From NCBI RefSeq assembly GCF_023023025.1, contig NZ_CP095481.1, forward strand, positions 1,240,001 to 1,304,000: a stretch of DNA of 64,000 nt, written 5' to 3'. A model generated the notes under the pieces. The model searched no databases. It worked only from the letters and a program-made list of their open reading frames with translations, and had not been told where the DNA came from. The DNA comes from Amycolatopsis sp. WQ 127309 (GTDB taxonomy: Bacteria > Actinomycetota > Actinomycetes > Mycobacteriales > Pseudonocardiaceae). Of the stretch, positions 18,402 to 26,300 are shown in pieces; position 1 is the first letter of the stretch, and every line of letters begins with the position of its first letter. The position numbers and the translations under genes were made by a program.

Positions 18402-20420
18402 TTATTCGCTTGCGAAATCTTCGCCCGAAACAATAGAGGAAAGAAGTTTTCGCAGGTCCTCCGGGACACTTTCTGACTGCTCGGACAACCTATGCAGAAT
18501 TAGATTCTGCAAGAGCGCTTGGCGCATACCCAGCCTCGACGAATAAACTGACAAAATTTTCTTGCCCGGAAATATTGATCGCCAGGAGTCCGGACTGTCC
18601 ACCGGAGCAGCGAGGGCACCTGACACAGTACGCCAGCAGTCTTCGATCACTCCTTCGACACTTTCACGACTCAGTCGAGCCGAGATATCCGTTAAGACGT
18701 TATCCGAGTTACCCTTAAACTGATCGAAAATCGCATCCTTCAACTCTTCTTTCAGGTCACCCTTATCATCAAATAAGTCGACACCCCTGAAGCTCGATCC
18801 GGATCCGAAGTCCTCGGACTGAGTCAATGCCTGCAGTCGGGCTTTGATCATCGAAGCTAGCACTTCGGCCGATATGCCTTGCGCAACCTGGTACAGGCCT
18901 GCCGCAACCTCATCAGGGCTTTTTGCTATCTGACATTGTTCTGTCAGTACATAGGATATGACAGAGTCCACAAGTAGATAATTCTCAATATGACACCTTG
19001 TCAAGACGCGGAGCCGTCCGCCTCTTTTTGAATTATAAGCTGCAACCTCATCGTCAGTGAGAAAGTCGCGATCTCGAAGCGCATAGAAGGTTAGATGCCC
19101 GATTCCGCTCTCGATAATCTTCAGAACCGCATCATTTACTCTAGTAACCGAACTGACACTGCCCGCCGGCACCAACTTCACCTTACTAGAATCTGCGCCA
19201 AGAAGCTTACTAAACGTGCTTCGATCAACGCTAGACTGTTCCCCTTCAAGAAATACCAGAGAGCGACCTACTCCAATATATCCAGAGTGCCCGAAGAACT
19301 CTCTAAGCAATTGTTCCGAGTCGCCGGCTTCGGTAGCTCTAATAACCCGGCTCTTCGAAGGATCCCCCTCCGCTCGATCAATAAAGAACGTGCGATCACG
19401 ACCAAGCTGCTCGAATATCTCACTATTGTGAGTCGCGAGCCAGATCTGATTCCCCTTACCCAGCTCAAGCATCGCAGTCACAAGGCGTCTCGCCAACTCT
19501 GGATGCAAATGCAACTCAGGCTCGTCGATGACAATTATCGCATGATTCACATTCCGCCTAATAAAATTTGCCAGAATAAAGAACGCTTCCTTCTCGCCAG
19601 AAGATAGTTCTCCAAAAGGAAGAACGAGGCCTCCAGGAATGCGAACGTAAAGGTTTGTCGGCGTTCGCTCGGACTCATTCGAGACTATGCTATAGCCAGG
19701 CAAGATCTGATCGATCATCCGATTGTATGGATCTATTGGGTTTTGCGGCTCTCGTTCTAGGGATTCACCATTTCGATTTCCGATATATCGGATACCCATA
19801 GCGTGAACATAATGATACTGCTCTTCAATAAGGTAGTCGAAAAGATCTTTATATTGCTGGCCGGGAAGCTGGAATGCATTGCCTTGAGTGCGCGATGCGT
19901 TATCTTGAGGATTGAACAGACTTTGCTGCGAGAATCCCAGATTTCCGTAACTACGGTCAGCGCGTACGGCAAATCCGATCGGACGACCATACCCTTGTCG
20001 CAGAACGGCCTGCACTATGTCAAACAAGCGAGAGTTTTCCTGGTACTCAACAGGCATCCCCAGATGACCGCTAAAGAATCTAGTAAACTTTCGAGTCTTC
20101 GCTAATCCCGCCAAGTCAGCTTCGTTAGCACCGATTGATGCCGAGTTTCCTTCAAGGTACTCGCGAACGATTTCTGCTTCGCCTGCGGTTACCTCGTAGT
20201 CCACTTCAAAAAGATCTTCACCCGTAAGCCCAGAACCATTGTAGCCATATCCGCCCGAAGACGCATTAGAAAGTGCGATTACTTCTAGCAGCGTACTTTT
20301 GCCGCCACCATTGGGCCCGGCGAATACGATTGCCGATGAAGCCTTGTCCTGCCGAGGTGCCTCAATCTTGATGTCGACCAAATGACGATAACGCAAGATT
20401 CGAATCTCACGGATGTACAC
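18402..20420 (-). CDS. AAA ATPase fused to DUF4435/TOPRIM-like nuclease domain (PARIS AriAB-like or OLD-like)
   Basis: A 672-residue, low-GC gene. The N-terminal AAA15/SMC-like ATPase has Walker A GPNGGGKST (Lys41), signature LSSGEKE (272-278), Walker B AIIVIDEPELHLHPE (294-308) and switch His331. The C-terminal part starts with LVFLEGE (388-394, Glu392), then Gly420, RDRDF (449-453, Asp450/Asp452) and HIENYLL (477-483). This is the acidic pattern of DUF4435/TOPRIM nucleases, such as AriB of the PARIS anti-phage system. AriA and AriB occur as two genes or fused. The order and length here fit the fused form, with class 1 OLD nuclease as the alternative. The GTG at 20420 is the start. A defence role is inferred. 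Confidence 0.72.
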   Translation of the reverse strand: MYIREIRILRYRHLVDIKIEAPRQDKASSAIVFAGPNGGGKSTLLEVIALSNASSGGYGYNGSGLTGEDLFEVDYEVTAGEAEIVREYLEGNSASIGANEADLAGLAKTRKFTRFFSGHLGMPVEYQENSRLFDIVQAVLRQGYGRPIGFAVRADRSYGNLGFSQQSLFNPQDNASRTQGNAFQLPGQQYKDLFDYLIEEQYHYVHAMGIRYIGNRNGESLEREPQNPIDPYNRMIDQILPGYSIVSNESERTPTNLYVRIPGGLVLPFGELSSGEKEAFFILANFIRRNVNHAIIVIDEPELHLHPELARRLVTAMLELGKGNQIWLATHNSEIFEQLGRDRTFFIDRAEGDPSKSRVIRATEAGDSEQLLREFFGHSGYIGVGRSLVFLEGEQSSVDRSTFSKLLGADSSKVKLVPAGSVSSVTRVNDAVLKIIESGIGHLTFYALRDRDFLTDDEVAAYNSKRGGRLRVLTRCHIENYLLVDSVISYVLTEQCQIAKSPDEVAAGLYQVAQGISAEVLASMIKARLQALTQSEDFGSGSSFRGVDLFDDKGDLKEELKDAIFDQFKGNSDNVLTDISARLSRESVEGVIEDCWRTVSGALAAPVDSPDSWRSIFPGKKILSVYSSRLGMRQALLQNLILHRLSEQSESVPEDLRKLLSSIVSGEDFASE

Positions 20421-20996
20421 GAAGAACCTCGACCTCCAACTTCCTTGCCGAACTTGGCTCTATGGGATCAAGGGTGCGCCGTCGGTGGCGGCGCGCCTGT
20501 CGCCTACGTAGCCCCTCGCCTGGGCGGCCACATCCGCTTCCGGCACGGCGGGCTGCCGCTCCGCTTCGCCCGCCGGCCGGGCGGTGCGGCCGCCAGCGGG
20601 TCAGCTGGCGTAGCGCCGCGCGGCGGCGGGACGCTTCTCCCCTGGGGCATCTCGGCCTCCTCGACGAGCTACGAGCGGTAGTGACAATCGGGTCGTTTGG
20701 GAGTCGATCTCTGTTACGCGCCGTCGTTAGGGACCTCCATCCCGAAGCCTGATCGTGACAACGGCCGGTAGCACCGCGTCAAGACGATGAAGTGTGTCTT
20801 GACCCGGCACCACCGGCCGCGTGGAGGCTTCGTATCGGGATGCAGGGCAGGGTGTGGCCTCGGTCGCCAGGCCGTTTCCAGGTCGTCAGAGGTCAGGAAG
20901 AGGCGGGCAACCGCGAGAACTGATGACAGACAAAACCGCAGCTCAGCGTACCTAATAGGCAGAGACGCCGAGGTGCAGAAGATGCCAGGAGCAGAT
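20421..20996. other. 576 bp at the right end of the element, no gene seen
   Basis: GC rises from the low value of the ATPase gene to host-like GC-rich sequence at about 20460-20660, with no credible frame on either strand. A nested hairpin occurs at 20762-20819: outer arms CGGCCGGT/ACCGGCCG and inner arms GTCAAGAC/GTCTTGAC. An integrase gene is normally found next to an att site of this kind; none is readable here, so it is probably lost. Confidence 0.5.
20762..20819. repeat. nested inverted repeat near attR
   Basis: Outer 8-bp arms CGGCCGGT (20762-20769) and ACCGGCCG (20812-20819) enclose inner 8-bp arms GTCAAGAC (20778-20785) and GTCTTGAC (20796-20803). It could be a terminator, an arm-type site of the element or a structured RNA; it is not assigned. 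Confidence 0.5.
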
Positions 20997-21028
20997 CATC
21001 GCGATCTGGTTGGCCATGTACGCCTAGC
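20997..21028 (+). repeat. right attachment-site repeat (attR)
   Basis: The second copy of the 32-bp att core, 31 of 32 bases identical to 15407-15438. Beyond it the sequence returns to chromosomal genes. Confidence 0.88.
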
Positions 21029-21048
21029 CGAGTCCTGACGCACGCGCG

Positions 21049-21076
21049 GGGAGGGGACTCGCGAAGGTCCCCTCCC
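21049..21076. terminator. stem-loop terminator
   Basis: 10-bp perfect arms GGGAGGGGAC and GTCCCCTCCC around an 8-nt loop. It lies just after attR and just past the stop of the leftward AhpD-like gene. Before the element inserted it would have stood between the hemolysin III and AhpD-like genes. Confidence 0.65.
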
Positions 21077-21082
21077 GCGACG

Positions 21083-21556
21083 TCAGCTCCACATTCCGGG
21101 CTCGTAGTCGCCCGCTGGGTTGCGGGCGATCACGTTCAAGCGGTTCCAGGCGTTGATCGTCGCCACCAGGACGATCAACGCGCCGATCTGCTCGTCGTCG
21201 TAGTGCTTGCGGACCTCGGCCCAGGTTTCGTCCGTGACGCCGTGGTGGGTGTCCGCTAGGCGCGTTCCTTCCTCCGCCAAGGCCAGGGCCGCGCGCTCTG
21301 CCTCGGTGTAGACCGTCGCCTCGCGCCATGCTGCCACCAGGTTCAGGCGCAGCGCCGTCTCGCCCTGGTGCGCGGCGTCCTTTGTGTGCATGTCCAGGCA
21401 GACGCCGCAGCCGTTGATCTGGCTGGCCCGGATCTTCACCAGCTCCTGCGTCGCCTTCGGGAGCGTCGATTCCTCGACCGGGCGGGACGCCGCGATCAGG
21501 CGCTTGACGAACTTGCCGGCGACCTCGTTCTCGAACAGGTTGATGCGCGCTTCCAT
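21083..21556 (-). CDS. carboxymuconolactone decarboxylase / AhpD-like protein
   Basis: A 157-residue alkylhydroperoxidase D-like protein. The redox motif CGVCLDMHTKDA (CxxC plus downstream His) lies near residues 50-61, preceded by LVKIRASQING, both typical of the family. The C-terminal INAWNRLNVIARNPAG is also a family mark. These proteins take part in peroxide or thiol redox reactions; the partner is not encoded here. The ATG at 21556 follows GGGAA. A terminator hairpin (21049-21076) follows. Confidence 0.9.
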   Translation of the reverse strand: MEARINLFENEVAGKFVKRLIAASRPVEESTLPKATQELVKIRASQINGCGVCLDMHTKDAAHQGETALRLNLVAAWREATVYTEAERAALALAEEGTRLADTHHGVTDETWAEVRKHYDDEQIGALIVLVATINAWNRLNVIARNPAGDYEPGMWS

Positions 21557-21627
21557 GGTTTCCCTTTCGCCGTCCGGTTTCAGCAACCTTGACGAAGCAG
21601 CGCGCGCGGTTGTGACAGTGGTGCCGG

Positions 21628-21846
21628 TCACACGACCTGCCTCGCCGCCTCCCGGGCGGCCGCCGCGAGCTTGACCAGGAAGCGCGCGAACTCCGACTCC
21701 TCCGCTCGGTTGCGCGGCGGCGCGAGCGTCACCGTCACCTCGCCGAGCTTCAGCACCACCGCCGGCAGCGGGTGGTCCCAGCCGACGAACTGCATTACGG
21801 CGTCCGCGTCGGCCGGGACGCGCCACATCACTTCGCACTCGTCCAT
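21628..21846 (-). CDS. hypothetical small protein
   Basis: A 72-residue product starting MDECEVMWRVPADADAVM. It has a beta-type segment LPAVVLKLGEVTVTLAPPRN and a C-terminal amphipathic helix FARFLVKLAAAAREAARQ. No family is recognised. The pattern resembles the 91-residue protein at 15731-16006 inside the integrated element. The ATG at 21846 is chosen over an upstream GTG because of composition. It lies 71 bp ahead of the AhpD-like gene on the same strand. Confidence 0.55.
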   Translation of the reverse strand: MDECEVMWRVPADADAVMQFVGWDHPLPAVVLKLGEVTVTLAPPRNRAEESEFARFLVKLAAAAREAARQVV

Positions 21847-22084
21847 GCCCTGTCTTTCCCAGCCGCCCGGGGTTACACACCTTCGCACCAACCCCGGGCC
21901 CGCGGAGTGCGTCTCGGGCCATGGCTCTGACCTGCGGCGACACCTCGGACTTAGCCCGCGGGCGGTGCTTCAAACCCGCACCTTCGGGGGTCACCCACAG
22001 GGACACCACGACGGTTGCCGTGATCAAGGCCACGGCCGACCGTTGCCCCAGACACACTCAACGCGTGGAAGGAGCAGCACAGCG

Positions 22085-22966
22085 ATGGCCAAGACCATGC
22101 AGCCCCAGGAGCTCATCGACAGTGCCGTCGTCGACCCGAACGGCCACAAGCTCGGGAAGGTCGGCAACGTCTACCTCGCCGACGCGACGCACCAGCCGGA
22201 GTGGATCACGGTGAAGACCGGCCTCTTCGGGACCAAGGAGAGCTTCGTCCCGCTTTCCGGTGCGCACACCGACCAGGACGGCGTGCACGTCCAGGTCGAC
22301 AAGGACAGCGTCTCCGACGCGCCCCGCATCGACGCCGACGGCCACCTCTCGCCGGAGGAGAGCGCGCAGCTCTACAAGCACTACGGCCTGCCGGTGCCGC
22401 GGATGTCGCCCGACGGGCAGATGGACGACCGCGCGGCCCAGGGCAAGGGCACGGGCCGCGAGAAGTCCGGAATGGACAGTGCGGGGACCCGGCAGGCCGC
22501 CATGGGCGACGCCGGCCGCGGGCGGTCCGAAATGGACGGCCGGTCGGGGATGGACGGCCGGGACAAGGCCGGCCGCGACAAGCTGGGCCGCGACGACGAC
22601 CGGACCATGACGCGCTCCGAGGAGCGGCTGAACGTCGGGACCGAGCAGGTCGAGACCGGGCGCGTGCGGCTGCGCAAGTACGTCGTCACCGAAGAGCAGC
22701 AGATCACCGTGCCGGTGAGCCACGAAGAGGTGCGCATCGAGCGCGAGCCGATCAAGGACGGCCGCGGCGGGCGGGCCGAGATCGGCGAAGACGAGCAGGA
22801 CATCATCCTGCACGCCGAAAAGCCGGTCGTGAACAAGGAAACCGTCGCCGTCGAGCGGGCGCGCCTCAAGACCGAGACGGTCACCGAAGACCAGACGGTG
22901 TCCGGCAAGGTCCGCAAGGAGCAGTTCGAAGTCACCGACGACAACGGCAAGCACCGCAAGTCGTAA
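22085..22966 (+). CDS. PRC-barrel and DUF2382 (YsnF-type) stress protein
   Basis: A 293-residue protein. Residues about 8-80 form a PRC-barrel (LIDSAVVDPNGHKLGKVGNV, then ITVKTGLFG). Residues 115-185 are a Gly/Asp/Arg-rich linker. Residues about 187-290 form DUF2382 with its repeated ERARLKTETVTEDQTVSG-type motif. Related proteins belong to general stress responses and may associate with membranes or RNA; the precise role is unknown. The ATG at 22085 follows GAAGGAG. A hairpin terminator follows the stop. Confidence 0.9.
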   Translation: MAKTMQPQELIDSAVVDPNGHKLGKVGNVYLADATHQPEWITVKTGLFGTKESFVPLSGAHTDQDGVHVQVDKDSVSDAPRIDADGHLSPEESAQLYKHYGLPVPRMSPDGQMDDRAAQGKGTGREKSGMDSAGTRQAAMGDAGRGRSEMDGRSGMDGRDKAGRDKLGRDDDRTMTRSEERLNVGTEQVETGRVRLRKYVVTEEQQITVPVSHEEVRIEREPIKDGRGGRAEIGEDEQDIILHAEKPVVNKETVAVERARLKTETVTEDQTVSGKVRKEQFEVTDDNGKHRKS

Positions 22967-22974
22967 CCCTGAGC

Positions 22975-23004
22975 GGGCGGCCGGCTCCCCGAAGCCGGCC
23001 GCCC
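22975..23004. terminator. stem-loop terminator
   Basis: 12-bp perfect arms GGGCGGCCGGCT and AGCCGGCCGCCC around a 6-nt loop, 9 bp after the DUF2382 gene. Confidence 0.75.
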
Positions 23005-23058
23005 GGGGTCACTCCGGGAACCGGGGCGGACGCGCATCGCGCGCCGCCCCCTTTTCGT

Positions 23059-23092
23059 CGGTACCGCAGGTCGGTACCGACCTGCGGTACCG
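23059..23092. terminator. 34-bp perfect palindrome with nested GGTACC sites
   Basis: A perfect inverted repeat without a spacer; each 17-bp arm reads CGGTACCGCAGGTCGGT or its complement, with GGTACC at both ends and the centre. It sits 5 bp past the stop of the leftward acyl-CoA dehydrogenase gene and after the terminator of the rightward gene. It is probably that gene's terminator; the lack of a loop is unusual. Confidence 0.6.
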
Positions 23093-23096
23093 CCGG

Positions 23097-24986
23097 TCAG
23101 GACGTCAGCATCGGCGCGCGCAGGAACTGCTCCGGGATCGCGAACGCGTCCACCAGCGTCCGGGCGTGCGGCCGCAGCTCCGCGCACAGGCTGTTCACCG
23201 CCGCCGTCACGGCCTTCCCACGGGACGCCGACAGGCGGCCGTGGCCCAGGAACCAGGCCAGGTCCTCCTCGATCGCCGACAGCGCGTACAGGTCGCAGAC
23301 GCGCTCCAGCACCGAGCGGGCCTCCGGGTCTTCGCAGCGCTCGACAGCCGCGGCGAACGCCGTCAGGATCAGGCGCTCGACGTGCACCCGGCCCGCCCGC
23401 AACACGTGGTCCTGGGCCGCGTTGAACACGCCGAACGGGTCGTCGCCCGCCTTGCGCAAGCGCTTCACCACGCCTTCGACGACGTGCTCTTCGCGGTCCT
23501 CGAACAGCCCGAGCTGCCAGTCGCGGCGGAAGAACACGTCCGAATCGGACGCCTCCGTGAGCCGCTCGAACGCCTTGCGGGCGGACGTGCGCTCCAGGAC
23601 CGTGCTGACCACCTGCTCGGCGAAGAAGCGTGCTGTCGCCAGCGGGCTCAGGTCCTCGAAGTCCTGTTTGAAGCTGGTCAGCAGGCCCTTCGCGACCAGC
23701 TGCAGCAGCACCGTGTTGTCACCTTCGAACGTCGTGAAGACGTCCGTGTCGGCCTTCAGCCCGGCCAGCAGGTTCTCCGAGAGGTAACCCGAGCCGCCGC
23801 ACGCCTCGCGCGCGGTCTGGATCGTCGCCGTCGCGTGCCAGGTGTTCAAGGCCTTCAGCCCCGCGGCGCGGGACTCCAGCTCGCGCTGTTGCTCCTCCGG
23901 CGCCGACGAATCGATGTCGTGCAGCTTCGAGACCAGCTCCTCCTGGGCGAAGTGCAGCGCGTACGTCTTCGCCAGCGCGGGCAGCAGTTTCAGCTGGTGC
24001 GCCAGGTAGTCGAGGATGACGACCTCGTCGCCGTCCGGTTTCGTGAACTGGTGGCGGACCTCGCCGTAGCGGACGGCCAGCGCCAGCGCGCGTTTCGTCG
24101 CGCTGCCCGCGCTGCCGCCGACGCTCACCCGGCCGCGGATCAGCGCGCCCAGCATCGTGAAGAAGCGGCGGCTGTCGCTCTCGATCGGGCTCGAGTACGC
24201 GCCGTTGTCGTCGACGTCCCCGAAGCGGTTCAGCAGGGCCTCACGCGGGATGCGGACGTTGTCGAAGCTCAGCCGTCCGTTGTCGACGCCGTTCAGGCCC
24301 GCCTTGGGCCCACAGTCCTCGATGGACACTCCGGGCGCGGGATTGCCGTCCTCGTCCCGGATCGGCACCAGGAACGCGTGCACGCCGCGGGATTCGCCGC
24401 CGGTGACCAGCTGTGCGAACACCACCGCCATCCGGCCGTCGCGGGCCGCGTTGCCGATGTACTCCTTCTTGGCCATGATGTCCGGTGTGTGCACCACGAA
24501 CCCACCGTCCACAAAGGTCGCTGTGGTCCGCAGGTGCTGGACGTCGGAACCGTGGCCGTGCTCGGTCATCGCGAAGCAGCCGAGCAGGTCGAGGGTCATG
24601 GTGTCACGCAGGTACTTCGCGTGGTGCCGCTCGGTGCCCAGCAGCTGGACGGCGCCGCCGAACAGTCCCCATTGGACACCGGCCTTCACCATCAGCGACA
24701 GGTCGCCGAAACCGAGCATCTCGAACGACGTCACCGAGCCGCCGACGTCGCCGCCCCCGCCGTAGGCCGGGTCGAAACCCAGCCCGGGCCGGTCGGTCGC
24801 GGCGAGCGCGTGCAGCTGGTCGAGCACCTGGGCGCGGTGGGCCTCGACGTCGAGGTCGATCGGGTCACGGAACTCCGAGCCGCTCATCTCGGCGCGCACG
24901 CCGCGGCGCAACTCGGCCCAGCGGCCGTCGAGGACGGCGGTCAGCGCGTCCGGATCCACCTTCGCGGGCACATTGGGCACGTCCAC
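23097..24986 (-). CDS. acyl-CoA dehydrogenase / acyl-CoA oxidase family protein
   Basis: A 629-residue flavoprotein of beta-oxidation. The length and two-part C terminus resemble acyl-CoA oxidases rather than 380-residue dehydrogenases. Visible marks are the FAD-site segment CFAMTEHGHGSDVQ near residue 140, the substrate-loop KKEYIGNAARDGR, the helical-domain RGRVSVGGSAGSATKRALA, the ACGGSGYLSEN segment, and the catalytic Glu in TTFEGDNTVLLQL. It oxidises acyl-CoA to enoyl-CoA; chain length is unknown. The GTG at 24986 is the start. The palindrome CTACTCGTTAGTAG 23 bp upstream is a candidate TetR-type site. Confidence 0.9.
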   Translation of the reverse strand: MDVPNVPAKVDPDALTAVLDGRWAELRRGVRAEMSGSEFRDPIDLDVEAHRAQVLDQLHALAATDRPGLGFDPAYGGGGDVGGSVTSFEMLGFGDLSLMVKAGVQWGLFGGAVQLLGTERHHAKYLRDTMTLDLLGCFAMTEHGHGSDVQHLRTTATFVDGGFVVHTPDIMAKKEYIGNAARDGRMAVVFAQLVTGGESRGVHAFLVPIRDEDGNPAPGVSIEDCGPKAGLNGVDNGRLSFDNVRIPREALLNRFGDVDDNGAYSSPIESDSRRFFTMLGALIRGRVSVGGSAGSATKRALALAVRYGEVRHQFTKPDGDEVVILDYLAHQLKLLPALAKTYALHFAQEELVSKLHDIDSSAPEEQQRELESRAAGLKALNTWHATATIQTAREACGGSGYLSENLLAGLKADTDVFTTFEGDNTVLLQLVAKGLLTSFKQDFEDLSPLATARFFAEQVVSTVLERTSARKAFERLTEASDSDVFFRRDWQLGLFEDREEHVVEGVVKRLRKAGDDPFGVFNAAQDHVLRAGRVHVERLILTAFAAAVERCEDPEARSVLERVCDLYALSAIEEDLAWFLGHGRLSASRGKAVTAAVNSLCAELRPHARTLVDAFAIPEQFLRAPMLTS

Positions 24987-25008
24987 GGCTTCCTCCGAAA
25001 AGTACTTG

Positions 25009-25022
25009 CTACTCGTTAGTAG
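25009..25022. promoter_or_regulatory. operator-like palindrome CTACTCGTTAGTAG
   Basis: 5-bp perfect arms CTACT/AGTAG around CGTT, 23 bp upstream of the acyl-CoA dehydrogenase start. It resembles the sites of TetR regulators of fatty-acid catabolism. No such regulator gene is in the window. Confidence 0.5.
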
Positions 25023-25102
25023 TCAGCGTGCCCCAGACGCGCGGATCCCGCAGGTTCAGATCACCCTTGCGTGGTCCACGGAACACCTGTAATCATCGGA
25101 TC

Positions 25103-25141
25103 ATGTCGATTCGAAAGGGCGTGCGCGCCCTGGTGCGTTGA
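25103..25141 (+). CDS. possible 12-residue leader peptide
   Basis: An ATG frame encoding MSIRKGVRALVR whose TGA overlaps the TTG start of the next gene (TTGA). The overlap could couple translation. There is no strong ribosome-binding site, so this may be chance. Confidence 0.25.
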   Translation: MSIRKGVRALVR

Positions 25142-26283
25142 GCACCCCGCGGTGGGAACCCCGCCGCATCCCCGTCCCGGGCGACGTTTCCCGGGTCCCC
25201 GAAGTCCGCGATGAGTGGCTGCGCCACGCGCTGAGCACCGAACCCGCCGAGCGCGGGACCGCGGAAGCCGTCATCAGCGAGCTGTACGCGCTGGCCGGGC
25301 AGTCGCCGCCCGAGTTCGTCCAGGTCAGTTCGCCCGCGGCCGCCGTCGCGCTGATCCCGCCCGCGCAAACGCTTTCGCTCGGCGGTGACCTGCCGGTCGA
25401 ATCGCGGATCGCGACGCTTGTGACGTCCTTGCGCGATCGGCTCGACCAGTACATCGGGGCCTGGCGAAACCGGTACCGGCAGCCTGATCCACCACGCGAC
25501 GACGCTTCGGTGCGTGGATTCCTCAACAACGGTGTCGCGCCCGCGTTGCGCCGGACGATCCGGGACTCCGTCGCCGGGGCGCTGCGCGGCGAGCTCGCGA
25601 CGTCGTCCGGGCTGCACTGGTACGGCCAGCAGGACGCCTACTGGGTCGCGCACTACGACCTCCACCAGCGCGTCGACGGCGCGCGGTTCGCCGCCGGCGA
25701 CGTCGCGCAGCTGGATCTGTGGGCCACGCTCGCCCGGTCCTGCGGCTGGTGGTGGCCCCGCGAAAACGTTTGCGTCGTCGCCGACCGGCCGCTCGTCGTG
25801 CGCACCGAGCAGCTGCCGTCGGACTACGGCGAAGCCCGGCTGCACAACGGGAACGGGCCGGCGCTGGCGTTCCCCGACGGCTGGACCGTGCACGCGTGGC
25901 ACGGGACGCGGGTGCCGCCGTGGGTGATCGACGCGCCCACGGCGGACCGGATCACCGGTGAGCGCAACGTCGAAGTGCGCCGCTGCGCGATCGAGCACGT
26001 GGGCTGGACGGCGTTCATCGAAGACGCCGGCCTGCAGCTCCTCGCCCGCGCCGACGATCCCGGCAACCCCGGCTCGGAACTGCTGCTCTACGACGCGTGG
26101 CCGGAGCCGTGGCGGACCCCGGCGCGCTTGCTGCTGGCGGTGAACGGCTCTGTCGAGCGCGACGGCACCCGCCGTCGTTACGGACTGCGCGTCCCCGCCG
26201 GATTCGACCATCCCCTCGACGCCGCCGGCTGGACGTACGGGCTCAGCGGAGCCCAGTACGCGCAGCTGAGCCGTCGGACCTGA
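25138..26283 (+). CDS. DUF6745 domain-containing protein
   Basis: A 381-residue protein. Residues about 130-300 carry the DUF6745 pattern: WYGQQDAYWVAHYDLHQRV, then GWWWPRENVCVVADRP, LHNGNGPALAFPDGWTVHAW and HGTRVPPWVI. The function is unknown; the domain is widespread in actinobacteria and cyanobacteria. The first in-frame start is the TTG at 25138, which overlaps the stop of a 12-residue leader frame. The next gene begins 18 bp downstream and looks co-transcribed. Confidence 0.72.
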   Translation: MSTPRWEPRRIPVPGDVSRVPEVRDEWLRHALSTEPAERGTAEAVISELYALAGQSPPEFVQVSSPAAAVALIPPAQTLSLGGDLPVESRIATLVTSLRDRLDQYIGAWRNRYRQPDPPRDDASVRGFLNNGVAPALRRTIRDSVAGALRGELATSSGLHWYGQQDAYWVAHYDLHQRVDGARFAAGDVAQLDLWATLARSCGWWWPRENVCVVADRPLVVRTEQLPSDYGEARLHNGNGPALAFPDGWTVHAWHGTRVPPWVIDAPTADRITGERNVEVRRCAIEHVGWTAFIEDAGLQLLARADDPGNPGSELLLYDAWPEPWRTPARLLLAVNGSVERDGTRRRYGLRVPAGFDHPLDAAGWTYGLSGAQYAQLSRRT

Positions 26284-26300
26284 ACCCCAAAGGTGATCCC

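Larger units (their letters stand above)
15407..21028. mobile_element. integrated element in the 3' end of the hemolysin III gene (AICE-like remnant)
   Basis: A 5.6-kb segment bounded by the 32-bp att repeats. Inside are a leftward set of small genes with a broken Pra-type activator, a rightward HTH-DUF5919-type regulator plus Pif-like Nudix gene, and a low-GC leftward AAA-DUF4435 ATPase/nuclease. Pra and Pif are known from the actinomycete integrative conjugative element pSAM2. No integrase, excisionase, replication or TraB-type gene is visible, so it is probably non-autonomous or decayed. The chromosomal hairpin at 21049-21076, just beyond attR, fits an original hemolysin III/AhpD convergent junction split by the insertion. 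Confidence 0.82.

Noticed and set aside
20382..20996. Integrase remnant at the right end of the element
   Set aside because: No R..HxxR..Y or serine-recombinase pattern could be read in any frame; only GC-rich noncoding sequence and a nested hairpin were seen.
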